A stretch of 64,000 nt of DNA from Cristatella mucedo (GCA_009760855.2 WPIO01000008.1:6201501-6265500), one strand, 5' to 3'. Positions 23,591 through 38,537 are shown, counted from the first letter of the stretch. Numbers and translations: made by a program. The notes: generated by a model not told the origin, from the letters alone.

Positions 23591-26035
23591 GACGTATTAA
23601 TTTTACTTAGTTTCTCAGCACGCTTGTGAACTCGCTGTTTTCTCGTGTGCTTTAAGGCTTGCCTGTGTGTGATTCAGCTTATGTAACTAACCAGGGATCT
23701 TACTAGCTAGCGGCCTCAAGTGTCTTCTTGAATGCTTGTGCGAGCTTGCATAAGCCGTATAATGTCCATGTAATTAACGCTTGGTAATTACTTCTCTTGA
23801 AATGAGTTGTCATGCACCTTTTTATACATCTAGTTCTCTTAGTTAGCCATGCAAATGATCTTTTATTAATGTTATTATTGTGACCTCAATGTCTTTGGCT
23901 TAGGAAAGCAGTCTCTGCGACAGAAGGAGGGGCCATGCTTTGAGACTTGCCGAGATGATGGTTAGGGTCTGCTGCTACCTTTTTTATACTCATTTTCATG
24001 CTTATTATTTTTTGTACTGACACCTTGCATAGAGGTTTTTGTAATCCCATCGATAAGAGCCTCAAGGGTAGAGGGAATGTGAAGTCGAGTTAATCAACTA
24101 AGCCGACATCATGTTAATTAATCTTCGTAAGCCTCCCAGCATGGCTTCAAGGAAAAGTGATGCGACTCAGATCGACTGAGGTAGCCAACTGTAAAGTAAC
24201 TCCATAGAGGATCATATTGCTTCTCACTGATCCTAGCTCCTTGACCTCATAGCTGCGTGGCTCTTTCAATGAAGACAGCAGGCTCTTGCTCTGGTGAACA
24301 GCCGATGCCCTTCCTTCAGAGACAGACACGTACGACATATATCGTCCGGAATAGCAGAGTAGAGCCCACACGGCCACAGCCCCCCCAGCCAAGGACGGTA
24401 TGCAAGCCAGTGAGGCAGGCGATTGGTCCCCATCTGGCCGGAGAATTTGGCAAATCACCAGCTGCCATCCACTATTGCTGTCTCTGTCACAGCTCGACCC
24501 TTAGGCATGACTATTACCTGCCGTTATGTTCGACTAGTTACATAGGCTAGCCAGCCAGCCAGCCAGCCAGTGAGCCAGCCAGCCAGCCAGAATCCCCTAC
24601 CTGATATTAGAGAGCCTTCAGCCACCAGCCTCATTTCCGGCACCAATGCTGCCAGGACGGCCAGTCTCAAGGCCACCACATTCAGCTCGACCATGCTCAA
24701 GCGGATCCACGGGAGAAGTCTGAAAAGAAAGGGGACGAAATGACACAGAGCAGCAGTCAGGGAAGGGCTGCACTGGCCAGTGCCCACGAGGTGGCTGCCG
24801 GCTTTTGGACAGCATCCCCAATAAGCAGCCCATGGGCTGCTACCCAGCAGCTGATATCACGATCTGCTCACGTGAGTCTTTGAACAGACCCATTCTGCCC
24901 CAATTAACAGCTGAAAAAGAAACCTATGCCTGCCAGCTGCAGCCAATGCTTCAATGAAGGGAATGCTGAGATGTACCACGATCCCATTACAAGCAGCCAT
25001 AAATAATGCTAACTGGATGAGTGTCTTTGACGACATTATTCTCTTTGCAGAGCTATGCAATTCTTCCCAGCACAAACGGCCAACATAATGGACTAAAACA
25101 ACTACTCGTCATTGAAGATATAGCCCGAGACAGTGTGAAGCTAAGCCTGTCTGGTAGCCGTTTTTTGTCACGGAAGACATACAATGTAACCGAGCGACAG
25201 CCATGACCCCAGACAATGAACGACCAGCAAGGGCCATAGCTTATGGAAGAGCCAGGTGGAGCTCAAGCAAAGGTAGGAGCTCCGTGTATTAGCCGCTCAG
25301 CGAGTGCAGCCGAAAAGGGGAAACTAGACAAAGAACACACTCTCGCTTTGGCTAGCGATAGCCGAGCTGGTGCTATGGGCAAGCGTGGACATTTTGAATG
25401 GGCAAGGGCGTAGACAGAGTCTCAAATGCCGTGGTGCTAAGGCCCACTTTCTGGTGGACTATGGAGACAGTTGCACCATGCCGTGATGCCCAGCTGGTGG
25501 CTGTGGTGTTTGCCTGGCTCGAGCAGAGCATCAATAGCCAGTAAGGCTCCGGCTACTGAAGGGTAAGTCGATGAACGGCTTTTTAATAGCCCATCGTTTT
25601 TCAACTGTGACTAGGAAACATCCGGCAGAAGGCTGCTGCTGATTACCCCACCGTGAACTTACACAGCTTTAGTATCTGAACCCTCAGCCTGATTAACATA
25701 GGGCCAAACACCACCAAGATGATATGTTGGAGTCGGAGGGACTGAATAGTGAGTCATTCTTCCCTCGAAAGCCGAAACCCACGACCTCCAACCAGAAGCC
25801 GTGCTCATCATTTAGGCGAACTCCAATACCTGAAGTCTGATGCACAAGGACCAAGCACTGTTGAAGTGCTACTTAATTTGAAGTCGTCCATAATACCTGC
25901 TGATGACCAATCAAGCTGGGCACAGCAAAATGGTTTAGGTAGCTAGTCACAGCAGAAACGACGTTTTAGTCCAGGAATGGCCGAACAGCAGCATGTCAAT
26001 AAACGCCTTTTTGCTTGCAATCCCAATGCATATTT
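23591..26035. other. No gene recognised; contains a GCCA repeat
   Basis: About 2.4 kb with higher GC in 24.2-25.7 kb but no recognised domain or exon chain. (GCCA)n lies at 24549-24590. Confidence 0.35.
24549..24590. repeat. (AGCC)n tetranucleotide repeat
   Basis: About ten AGCC units with a single TGAG interruption. Confidence 0.9.
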
Positions 26036-26175
26036 ACATATGCTGTACAGGAAGCATGATCGAAAGGCTAAGTGGTAGCATGCTCACTTTCAACAAGCAC
26101 ACCACGGTTAAAGGTGAGGTACTTAGGTTCAACATGTAAATCTCGTTAGTGGCAGCATACACAGTGCTAGAGCAG
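26036..26175 (-). mobile_element. LINE-B 3' UTR fragment, degenerate
   Basis: GTGGTAGCATGCTCAC and TTAGTGGCAGCATACACAGT parallel the family B antisense copies at 5.6 and 43.2 kb. Confidence 0.5.
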
Positions 26176-26823
26176 CACTCGCACAGAGCACGTGAAGTGC
26201 TCAGAGCCTGACATATGATCTTCGAGCTGTGAAGGGAAGAATGTGACAGGTCTCCACATATCCATGTTGAGAAAGTCCTTTGGTCGCACAGATTTTCAAA
26301 GCAAAAATGCTCATGCTCGAGGCCCGAGACCACGATAGTGACAAGCAACAAAGCAGCAGACTGCAAAAGACACGGTACTTGCAACCGTCTCACAGCAGTG
26401 CCGAATGTTTAGCATGCAATTAAACTTCGAGCTCGATAGACTCCCTTCAATCTGACTTCTAACGAACTGGCTCCATAGAAATGTCAGGCTTTTATATCCT
26501 TCTGTTGGAGGGCGAAGACTTGCAATGTAGCATGCTTACCCTGGGTGAACAATAGATAGCTTGCTGGGAACGTCCTTGTAATTAGCCCACGGGCTTTGGT
26601 GTTTTGGCTAGCATAATGTACTCAGTCGAAGAACTACGGTGCTGCACAATGGCAAAATACAACAAATGAATAGATGACCGCACAATAGCACATACACAAT
26701 CTATACCGCCATTTATATGCAGATGACTCATGAATGTACCCGTGCTTTATCACAGTCATGCCTCCCAGCACCACGAGCCCCATGTATTGCTGACTTTGTA
26801 CTTGGATGCCCGTGAACTTTCTC
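26176..26823. other. No gene recognised
   Basis: A hydrophobic open frame on the minus strand ending near 26393 lacks an ATG and is not called. Confidence 0.35.
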
Positions 26824-26912
26824 GAACTAAATAATAATACTGCGCTTGATAAAGCACACTCTGAGAACTCAATATCTTTCAAGACGCTTCACATCTGCTG
26901 CAAATAACAAAT
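26824..26912 (-). mobile_element. LINE-B 3' tail fragment
   Basis: AATAATACTGCGCTTGATAA then GCACACTCTGAGAACTCAAT and CTGCTGCAAATAA: inverse of the family B terminus. Confidence 0.65.
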
Positions 26913-27129
26913 GAAGATAAAAAATCAACTTAATAGCCATGGTTAAATCAAGTTTTGCTCAGAATTGAAAAGGAAAACCACAAAAATAGTTTTGGCCAGG
27001 ATATATTTTGTCTGTTTGCAATATGATTATCCTGTGAAAAAATGATGTTGCTAGACCACAACATATTAGCTTGAGAGCAAAGTCTGCAGACTTTAAGCTA
27101 CCTGCGATTGCAAAAAATTGGTCCTGCTT

Positions 27130-27330
27130 AGACTAGGGTATCACAACCAAGGCGGTCCATGCATTCATGAAATCCTGTCTAGATCTTTATGAATAAATAA
27201 TCTTAAATTGGGTGACATAATCTCGAAGTTGATATGCTGCTTTAATGAGAGCACGGTACAGGTCGGTTGGGAAGTAGCTTAATGTGAGAGCTTCTACATT
27301 CACAGCAGACAAGCCTACGTATGTTAAGGT
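27130..27330. mobile_element. Two small opposed LINE-B fragments
   Basis: 27130-27190 (plus) matches the segment encoding the region after RT (GGTCCATGCATTCATGA). 27205-27330 matches the same element on the minus strand (ACAGCAGACAAGCCTA). Both are strongly diverged. Confidence 0.45.
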
Positions 27331-27587
27331 TTGCTCTAACTTTAGGCATTTTATTGCACAGGGAGGATGCCCTATTATTTAGTATCAAGGTTCCTTAATT
27401 GGCTTGTTCTGGTTGGCCATTCCTAACACCTTCCGATCAGGCTTCGAATTGTACAAACCGTATTTCTGACCAAAGTCACTTAATGTCGTGCCTTTAAATC
27501 ACAATAGAAAAGCTTGAGAATCAACGTGCCAGGCAGAGAGGGAGACTGTCGCTCAATCGGCTTCAAATGCTCCTGCAATCGTCACTC

Positions 27588-27672
27588 TCAAATGTAAAGC
27601 ACCTAGAAAGAGATGGAGTTCTCTGAAGGCGCTTTATCAAGTGCATTATTATTATCATTATTATTATTACTA
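27588..27672 (+). mobile_element. LINE-B 3' tail fragment
   Basis: TCAAATGTAAAGCACCTAGA, then the hairpin and GGCGCTTTATCAAGTGC, then an ATT run. About 80 bp. Confidence 0.75.
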
Positions 27673-28328
27673 TCAGGGAACCCGATGCTCCTGAATTTCT
27701 CAGCTCAATCCGTCATTTCATCCTATGCTGCTCAGGCTCTTTCTGAACGTTACACTTGCTGTTGCCAAGAAAAAGTCCCTGATATGCTACTCGGGACTAG
27801 TAATAACAATTATAAAACGAACACAAATAATCACACCACAGACAAGGAAATATCCTCCATGAGCTGTGCAAATTATAGTTCTCTTAAACTTTATGTCTTA
27901 CCGGTTTGAGGTTTATGCAGCATGTCTTTTTTGAAAAGTTTTTTGCATAGGCAGCAAGCACGTGACGCGTGCTGTATTGCACTTTGCAGAAGCATAACCA
28001 CTGCAAAGTCGCATCGACTGCTTATTCTGTAATATGTCAAGAAGACTTCAGGATTTCTGTTACTCGCAGTGTGAACCACGTAATATGCAGCAAATAAAAG
28101 TGTACGGCTTGGCAGTCCAGGTTTGGACACACAAAAGTAGCCAGCTTGACTTACGGAAGCTAGCTGTAGCTGTAGAAACAAATCTATTTGAGGACCTCCC
28201 TTAGAGAAAGCAAGCAAAACAAATCTCACTAATACAGTGTCTTCTAGTGTGAACCATGGCAAAAGTTCATCTCTCAGTGAATAGCAACTTACACAACTTC
28301 GCATTCACCTTAAGCACATGAGATCAAA
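27673..28328. other. No gene recognised
   Basis: Short frames only; no domain recognised. Confidence 0.3.
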
Positions 28329-28506
<178 letters not shown>

Positions 28507-30570
28507 GTGAGCAGAAGAGGGAAATTTTAATGTAGGATTACTAAAGCCTTATCGAGTCTCTGCAGGAAGAAGAGAACAGACTGGATGCTGACGGCAGCAG
28601 CAGTGTATCCAAGTGAACTTCTATTTGCATGTCTTGCTCTAACCCATGGTAGTTTCTGGTTTACAAGTTCTTTGGTGACATCTATTATTGATTCGTTGCC
28701 TTAATAAACCGGAGCTGAGCTTGAACAGGTATGTGGAATTTAAAGCCGAGACTTCAATATCCTGCATTAAAGGTTGAATAAAAAATCTCAAGAGCACATA
28801 AAAATAGATCACTGCACCTTTAGCACGTTATTTTTGGAAGTATTTTGAAATTCTTGTACTCCCACTTCCCAATGAACATTGAAAGTGACTACAAAAAAAC
28901 AATTGACCACCAGTTGTTAGTTGAATGACACAAGTAAGGTTGCCAACTGGCACTCATATTTCTATGTGGATCAAGAATGGTACATTACAGCATTTTGCTT
29001 ACTTGAATGTTTACAATAATACTCAAATTGACGATATTCAGGCCTTTAATTTAGCTTTACAAGAATGCCATCTGGCAGAACTTGTATGATAGGCAGTCAT
29101 AGCAACAAGTCGGAATGGCAGTAATTTCGAGTGCACTCATGACATCCAATGAAAGCGTCTTATGTACTCGATATATAATTTCAATGACTTAAAAACTGTA
29201 TCCTATGGTGAATGAATTTTTTGAGAATTCTATCAGCACGTGGGATGCTTAGTTCAATTGAGGCAGACGACAGAAACCAAGCTGATGGAGAGCTAGTTGG
29301 TCAGTGAGAAGAAGATTGGTTGGCTCACGTGTCATGCTCTGGGTAGCTTGCATAATTCAAGGGTAGTGGACTCAGCACCTTTGCCTCAGCGTCTATGATC
29401 GTAAGTCAGGCTCTTTAAAATGACTTGGTCACAAGTGCATGCTCACTCAAGTTTAGGACAGCAGTGTCCCTCATTGGAACACAGGGAAGAGCTTTGCCTG
29501 TTTGCTTTTTTCAGGATTATGTTCAACAGCCGGAGCCAGACAGTAAACTGTAAGGTCAATGTTTGAAAATTCACGAACATGCCTCGGGATTTGAAGAATG
29601 TTTATTTATCATCTCGTTCCTTCTATCGCCTGCCCTAACTAGAGGAGGAGCCAGAATTTCCATCCAGGGGGCAAGACCCTCAAGCAATGAAAAACTATGC
29701 CGCACAGGGACTTTGTTTATTCGACACAAATAGTTTGCAGTTTCTCGTCCAGTGGAAGTAGGACATTGTTGCTTCGTTAGTGATGGTTGGTGGCGTAGGA
29801 ATAGGTGCAGCCCCAGTAGCTGCATGTCCCCTTTCCCACTGGCTCCACTTTCACATCTTGTCCATAGTGAAGGGCACTGCTTGTAGCATTCGATCCAGTA
29901 CTTAGGCCACGAATGGACTTGTTATCACCTACCAAGCTTGCCTGCTCTTTTGAAAAACGAGAAATCCATTGCCAAGCATTATGTGACATCAGCAGTACCA
30001 ACAAGCCAGCTCCCCACCTGCTGGATTAGCATACAGTCATTACCTTCACGTTATCACTGATAAAAAATGGATGGCTTGGCCCAGACCACGAACAGCTCAG
30101 GTGGCTAAGCAGACACTCCTAGTACACTGCATAGTCCGGTAAGCCTGGTGAATGCCTGCAGCTGTTGCTACAGCAGGCAAAGCAGAACGGACAGCAGTGG
30201 CTGCCGAGCCTGCCTACTGTTGCATGTTCAGCTTTCTCATCAGAACCTAGGCTCTCTAGCCACCGGTCCGTTATGCAAAAGAAAGCCACAGTAAGCCAGC
30301 TTCTCTTCCAGATAGTGAGTTCACTGTGCTGCCCTGCTGGCTGCTGCTGGAAGAAGCAGCTTCCCGGTTGCACAACTGAAGCTTCACCATTACTGAGCCA
30401 GACTAGCCTGACTGGCCAAGAGTACTATGACAAAGAGCAACTGAGCACATTTTGACAGTTACACAGCAAGCATGCATGCGACAGCATTCAGCACATACTG
30501 GGTGCATGAGCCAACTATGCTCACACAAAGCAAGAACATATGTTCACATGAGAGCACACAATTTCACATA
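28507..30570. other. No gene recognised
   Basis: About 2 kb of apparently unique sequence; no supported exon. Confidence 0.35.
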
Positions 30571-30960
<390 letters not shown>

Positions 30961-31959
30961 ACTAGCCAAAGAAGGTATATTTGCGAGTATTGGCATATAG
31001 CATAAATACTTCTATGTAGTACGCACACATGCACAAGCACCTCTCTGGTGTCGAACACGGTGTACTATAAGGTGCCCAAACAAAATCATACCAAACCTAA
31101 CTATTTACACTGTTCTGCTACATATGCCGACTTTACAAGAGCCATTAAGGATGGTCAGCAATCCGAAACGCTGACCACCTACCTGTTGAAGTGTGGGGTG
31201 CAATGCCACTCTCAGGGCCATGCAGGGGCAAAGTGCTAGTTCAGGCACAGCCACTGCCCTAGTCAAGCCTCATCACCTGAGTGCTTGTGCATGCATGCTA
31301 ACTAGAGCTGTGAGGGCCCTGCCAACTGGAGAACTATTACTCAATTGGTCACATTGGCAGCTAGTTCCAGGTCGGTCATTTCAGTGCTATTCCTCAATTA
31401 GTCACTCCTCGAATAGTAAAAAGAACCCGTGACATCTAGCCGAGTATTCTGCTTCTGCATTGCCAGAAATCTCAGCCAGGAGCAGGATTAAGATTATTCA
31501 TCATGCAAAAAATCATGGAGATGTATGTGCGACTAGCCCATCGACTAGCATATCAATAACATTAAGGCTAGGACTCTACATGGGCAGTGGGCGAACGTAC
31601 ATGGAAAACCGTACTACTCACAGGCATTCCGAAAGATCGGGCAGCTTCCAGCTCTCAGGTCGAGTATTACTTGCACTGCATCTAGCTCAAGAGTGCATTC
31701 GCGTACTAGTCGGTGGCAGATAGGGGTATGCGTATCTGTGAATAGGCATGTATGTGCATGTTTGTGTGCGCGTGCACGTGTGTGAGTTATCATGGGCACT
31801 ACAACACTTTTCTCTGACCACTTCACCTTCCCATGATGCAAAAAATTCAAGGTCTCGCCATTCACTTTTAGGTCCCCTCTTTCTCTAGCGCGGCATAAAA
31901 GAACGACCGGTCTATGCAGTAGCATTTTTATACGACGACAGAAGAGGTTTAGTGAATCT
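30961..31959. other. No gene recognised
   Basis: No domain or exon chain supported; a short TG/CG-rich run lies near 31748-31785. Confidence 0.35.
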
Positions 31960-33950
31960 TGAAACCTCACACCTTGATAGTAAGTTCCAGTCTGGCTTTA
32001 GAGCTAATCACTTCACAGAGTCAGCATTGCTTAGGGTATACAGCGACCTACTTAGGACTGCAGACATGGGTAATGTAATGTAATGTATCTCCGTCAGTAA
32101 CTCCACAAAGTCATATAGACCAAGTGGGTGTTATGCAGGAGAGTTTTGTATAGCGCACTCACAGCCTAAGCGGCTTTCGGTACGCATTCGGTAGCCAACA
32201 GACTTCGTCTCACGCAACAAAGAGAAAGTGGGAAGCATAGCAGAGTTAGGAGAGCAGTTGAGGTAGTGAGTAGCATAGAAGCAGCAGTTCAGGACCGCTG
32301 AAAAAGATGTGCCATAGTCGGCAGTTGGATAGTAGATGTAGTTTCGTAAGAATTGGGGAAGCGAGTTCCACAGTCTAGGACCTGCAGAGCTAAAGCTTCT
32401 GTCGCCAACTGTCTTTAAGCGGAGGAATGAGACAGCTAATTTATTGTCCACACAGGACCTGAGGGCGCGAACAGGCTGAAACTGAGGCAGCAGTTCAGCT
32501 AGGTACGAAGGAGCCAAGCCGTGGCGGGCCTTGTGGGTCAGCGTAAGAACTTTGCTCTGTATGAGTGTCTCTGCTTGTTTTGCCCGATCTTTCGGCAGCT
32601 TTTGATACCATCGATCACAAAGTTCTTCTAGAGCGCCTCTCATCTCGCCTGGGCATCACTGGCACTGCTCTGCAGTGGTTCAGGTCCTATCTCAGTGGGA
32701 GACTCTTGAGTATTGACGTGAATAGACAAAGATCATCCGAAGAACCTCTGAAATATGGAGTACCTCAGGGCTCCGTGCTAGGTCCAGTTCTTTTCACGGT
32801 TTATACTCTCCCTCTTGCTGATGTGATTGCCAAGCACAATCTAGGCTTTCACTTCTATGCGGATGGCACTCAGTTGTACCTTTGCTTTGATCCCTCCCAG
32901 CCTTCGAGCACCTCGAATTCTCTAAACTCACTTGCTGCATGCATTGATGACATCCCGACATGGATGGCAGCAAATTTTCTAAAACTAAACGATGACAAAA
33001 CTAACTTACTAGTTATGGGCAAACCCAGTGTGATTCAGAGATTGGAAAGGCTGTCTCACAAAATTGGCTCTGCCAGCATATCTCCTGTTGAATCAGCTTG
33101 AAGTCTAGGTGTCATATTCCAAAGCGACCTCTCGTTAGACGATCATATCAGCTCCACAGTCAAATCTGCATGTTTTCAGCTTCATAACATTGCTAAAAAT
33201 CGGGCTTGTTTAGATAAGGATACCACGTCTAAGTTGGTCCATGCATTCGTGACATCTCGTCTCGACTTCTGCAACTCACTGCTTACTGGCCTACCAGCAT
33301 GTGCGATCAGGCGATTGCAGCTGGTGTAAATCTCTGCAGCTAGGCTTGTCTGTCGTGAACGTCACAGTTGCCACATTACTCCACTTCTCACCGACCTGCA
33401 CTGGCTACCAGTCAAGCAACGGATTGACATCAAGGTATTGTCGCTCACTTTTAGGTCCCTTCATTCTATGGCTCCAGCCTATCTCTCCGACATACTCCCT
33501 CATCAGGCCAACCATCGTACCACCTGCTTTTCGGAGTCCAACAGTCTACAAATACCTCGTACAAGCCTTAAATCCTTTGGAGACCATGCATTTAGTTCGT
33601 ATGCTCCCAAAGCCAGGAACTCTCTTCCGACCTGCGTCAGAACATCCCCTGACCTGACCACATTTAAAAAGAACTTAAAAGCACACCTATTTAGGACAGC
33701 ATTTAGTGGGTCCCTGTGATTCGTCCTTCATCTGCTTATGCTTGCTGACACTGTGCATGCTGCCACTAACCACATTTGCATGCTGACCCTGTGCATGTCA
33801 CCCCTAACCATGTTATTCAATTTGTTTGTTTTTCAAGCATGATTTTACTTACCATTTAATTTCCCTTTACAGCAAATGTAAAGTGCCTAGAAAGAGATTA
33901 TGTTCTCTAAGGGCGCTTTATCAAGTACATTGTTATTATTAATATTATTA
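31960..33950 (+). mobile_element. LINE family B, longest copy (RT to 3' end), split by LINE-A
   Basis: 31960-32063 carries the start of the RT palm region (SGFRANH-type). After the LINE-A insertion, 32564-33101 is open and encodes DLSAAFDTIDHKVLLERL, the palm motif YGVPQGSVLGPVLF, FYADGTQLYL and FLKLNDDKT. It is L2/CR1-type reverse transcriptase. The catalytic YADD is YADG here, a change at the second aspartate, so the copy should be inactive. Stops at 33099 and near 33328 break the frame; the post-RT domain, 3' UTR, hairpin and (ATT)n follow. It would normally copy its own RNA at a nicked target. Confidence 0.9.
32064..32563 (-). mobile_element. LINE family A inserted antisense into LINE-B
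   Basis: The plus strand starts GTAATGTAATGTAATGTATC, the inverse of the family A tail. The minus-strand frame reads KVLTLTHKARHGLAPSYLAE and QFQPVRALRSCVDNKLAV. The copy is 5'-truncated at the same region as the one at 6.45 kb and interrupts the LINE-B RT, so it is the younger insertion. Confidence 0.85.
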
Positions 33951-34240
33951 TTATTATCTCAGAATTCGTCAATCAATTTTCGGTCTCTTCATTCGCTTTA
34001 CAAAGTGAATTATTATTATTGTTATTCTCTTGCTCCGGCCTACCCACCCAACATGCTTAATCACGCTTCGCATCCTCCCACCATCCTTCTGACTCAAGTG
34101 GTTTGGTTGAACCTCTGTTAAATGAAATTGTTGTCTACGTTACCATTAAACCACTGACACCCTTTCTTTCCGGCATACGTAAAGTACCTGGAAATAAATT
34201 AGAGTTTCTTATAAATCTATACAAATGCTTTATCATGTAT
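33951..34240 (+). mobile_element. Degenerate LINE-B remnants
   Basis: CGGTCTCTTCATTCGCTTTA, CTTGCTCCGGCCTACCCACC and a late GTAAAGTACCTGGAAATAAA tail look like a heavily deleted family B copy placed just after the better one. Confidence 0.45.
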
Positions 34241-34714
34241 TGCAAATACTATATGGTTTGCTAATACTATATGGTCATGACTAGAGCAGGGGCATCTGAG
34301 TCATGAAGAACAAGTGCGAAGTAAAGGGTAAAGTGCATAGGAAAGTCCAAGGTTAAAGTGCACAAAACTTAGTCCATGGGTTAAGACCAAGAGCCGTGTG
34401 AAATAGCTATGCTTCACGCTCTCCCCCGAAACAACCCGTTCTAATGACTCTAGTCGTTCAGCTGAGGCGCTATATGCAACTAACAATATTTCAAGGGCCG
34501 TGAATTCCGTTTCAATGCATCTATCCACCAATTGGAACTCCTTGCAGGCTGGCAATGTGAAATCACCTAACTAGGCGACACATGAAGTATAACCGAAAAC
34601 GCACCTTCTCCTTAAGCCTGTCCGTCTTTCATATGATTCCTGCCACATGCACATATAGTCGTTGCAATCGTGCATATTGTAAATCGCCCAGCAGTTGATA
34701 CGCTTGTATTCCAG

Positions 34715-34780
34715 CTCAAGTAAAATGCCTAGAAAGGGATGAAGTTCTCTTGGGGTGCAAAACAAATGCATAATGTGTGT
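34715..34780 (+). mobile_element. LINE-B/SINE-B tail fragment
   Basis: AAAATGCCTAGAAAGGGATG then AAGTTCTCTTGGGGTGC: terminal hairpin only. Confidence 0.5.
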
Positions 34781-35054
34781 CTTTGCGGGTTAACAAAACT
34801 GTGCAAGTCATAACTATGGCCAAGAGTGATTCGCCTTTACATAGCGACCCAGTGAGCATGCCCTTAATCTTCGTATGCTTTAATTACCTGTGCATGATTC
34901 AGCACACGTTACTAGCCAGCGGTCATACTATCGCGTAGCCTCAGTTTCTTTTTTGTGCTTTTGCTTGCTGCTCTAAAAAGGATAGTTGTGTGCTTTTGTA
35001 TGCTTGCTAAAACTAGAAACCCAGATTTTCATGAACAAATAGCTGTCTGTTTTT

Positions 35055-35135
35055 CACGGAGTTTTAAAGGACCCGAAAAGAGATTAGGTTCTCTTAGAGC
35101 GCTATACAGACGATTTAATAATAATGCTATTATTG
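35055..35135 (+). mobile_element. LINE-B/SINE-B tail fragment
   Basis: AAAAGAGATTAGGTTCTCTT, then AGAGCGCTATACAGACG and an ATT-like run. Confidence 0.5.
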
Positions 35136-36425
<1,290 letters not shown>

Positions 36426-38537
36426 TTTGCATATGCCGTAGGCAGCAAGCCTATGACCTTAATCATTAAAGGCAAGCATCTTACCCTTGGGCGAAAAAAG
36501 AATGGCGTAAGCTCGAATATACAAGCGAGCGCACTTGCAAACTCGTACGGTAACTGGGCCATTGTGTAACGACGACAAATCAAAATGGTAATCGAACGGA
36601 ACTGAAGCTCGGGGTTCAAAACTAGCGTGCTCTCTTTCGCTCGGCAGTGGGCGGAGGCTAAGATAACATCCTGTTTCGACAAAAGGCCGGCCTCAAAGAA
36701 GAAGGAGCGGAGACAACGACAATCATCAGGGGCTAGGGGGCACCTACTGTACCCACGGCCCGACCTAACGAGGCATGAGATGCCTATTTGGTATGCTCAC
36801 ACGGATGCATGCCATGGCTGCACCTCATCGCCCACAGTGTTGTTATAGTTCACCGATAGGAGTCCCTTCAGTCAACCTGGAGTTGCTGATTCATGAGCCT
36901 CTAACATTCACGAATGCATCTGCTAGCAGGCCGAACCAGGTGACCAAATCAAGTCCTATCGGTAAAATGGCAAAATAGCAGCTTTTGTCGCACTAGTTTG
37001 CATAGGCGATTAGCACCCGCAGTTTGGACAGCCGAGGCTCTCAACTAAAAGATCTCTGAGAGCTGAGCTCAGGATCAGCAGGCCTGTTTACTGTACCGCG
37101 GAAGGTCATGGACGCAACAAGCTGGGGAAGTTAGCCGACGAGCTTAAGACCAATCAGTCTCGGACGCGCACGAGAGCTGACGGCGAACGTTACTGCGACC
37201 AATGCCGACCGGTCTAGCTAGTCCTAAAGTTGCGAAAAAGGAATGTATTACCGAGAGGGCTGACGACTCAATGCCAGCGTCTCCGCTCGAGTTTGCCAAG
37301 AATACAGCAGCAGGGCTCAGCCCACCCGGACTGACCGGTACAGGTGCTAACTCGTTAAGGTCTGGGCGACACTCCTGCGTTTGCACGAGGGTACCTGTGC
37401 GAGCGTTGTCGCGGTCGTCCTCTGCCGGCCGCCTTGGTTGAGTGAGTGACCGAGGCCGTAGCAAGCGGCTCCTGCACCGGACGCTGGCAGATGATGACAC
37501 AAAGCAGGTTCTTTGCAGCAGCTGAACGAGAGGTAGCGAACGGCGATTAGCTACACCGCACTGAGCGGCCCACCCTCCTTCAGGCCACGGAAGTTACGCC
37601 CCTTTCACTTTCAGCTGCTTACCTGTAGGCGGTGCCACTCTCGTCATAGCCATTCACGCTGGGACATACGCAGCTGGCATTAGCTGCTGTCGATGCCCTT
37701 CGGCTGACTTGGCCAACGGCCGAACTGCTGAACTTACAAACCTGAGAGGCTCTCTTCGGTAGATGTATGCACACTCTGTCTCTCCCCTCTCTCTCCTCTC
37801 TGTCTCTCTCTCCCCCTCTCTCTTTTTCTCCTCTCTCTCGCTCTCGGCTCTGAGCTAACTAATACTCCTTTGGAGGTTGAGGTGTGCGAATGAGGCCAAG
37901 ATAATCACATAGAGTGCGACAGCTTTATCCCATATCTGTCAGAACATCCGGACGCATTTTGACGAGGCTATAATTGGGCGGCAGAGTTTCTCCATGGTGG
38001 CACCTCTTGTTAAGTTAAAACTGTTGCCCCTACAGGTAATATTCTTACGTCGTTTAAGTAATTTTTCTATAACCAAGTTAGTATTTCACACCCGAATCAA
38101 TTACAAAACGGTAGGCTATTTCGCAGAAGCGAAATCTTTTTTGGGTAAGAGTTAATACTATTGCTTTCCGTACCAAAAGGTATTTCCCTAAACCAAGAGG
38201 CATTCCTGCTTGTACTTCAACCCATGGTATTACTAATGAGCTAATGGAGGCATATGAACTGAATAAAAACTAATACTGAATGTTGCAGAACCTGCAGCCT
38301 AATTTAATAAGTAATATGACACCGGAAACAATGTAATAGCTGTTTAAAGAGAAGAGAATCTGTCTTTTCTCTTCCTAAAAAGTTGTGACCCTTGCAAAAG
38401 AGCCGGATCTTATTAATTCGAACGTTTATTAAAGATAACTGCCACAAGAATTAATTTAATGAACGTCCCCAATTTCCGCTGTAATCCACACAGCAAATGA
38501 GTTGATACATGATCAGAGCAAGAACCCTATAGATAAA
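36426..38537. other. No gene recognised; CpG-dense part and TC-rich run
   Basis: 36.6-37.7 kb is richer in GC and CpG than its surroundings, densest at about 37090-37600, followed by a TC-rich run at 37773-37850. Open frames on both strands there reflect base composition; none shows a domain. Confidence 0.4.
37773..37850. repeat. Imperfect (TC)n tract
   Basis: TCTCTCC-rich pyrimidine run on the plus strand with several C and T interruptions. Confidence 0.85.

Noticed and set aside
24549-24590. CRISPR-like array of short repeats
   Set aside because: It is a tetranucleotide microsatellite without spacers, in a eukaryotic genome.
26176-26393. Small cysteine-rich secreted protein with a TATAAAAG box upstream (minus strand)
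   Set aside because: The hydrophobic frame starts with GTG, has a stop just upstream and no in-frame ATG; its 3' part overlaps a LINE-B fragment.
37144-37500. Overlapping frames on both strands in GC-rich DNA
   Set aside because: Stop codons are rare because of base composition; no motif on either strand.
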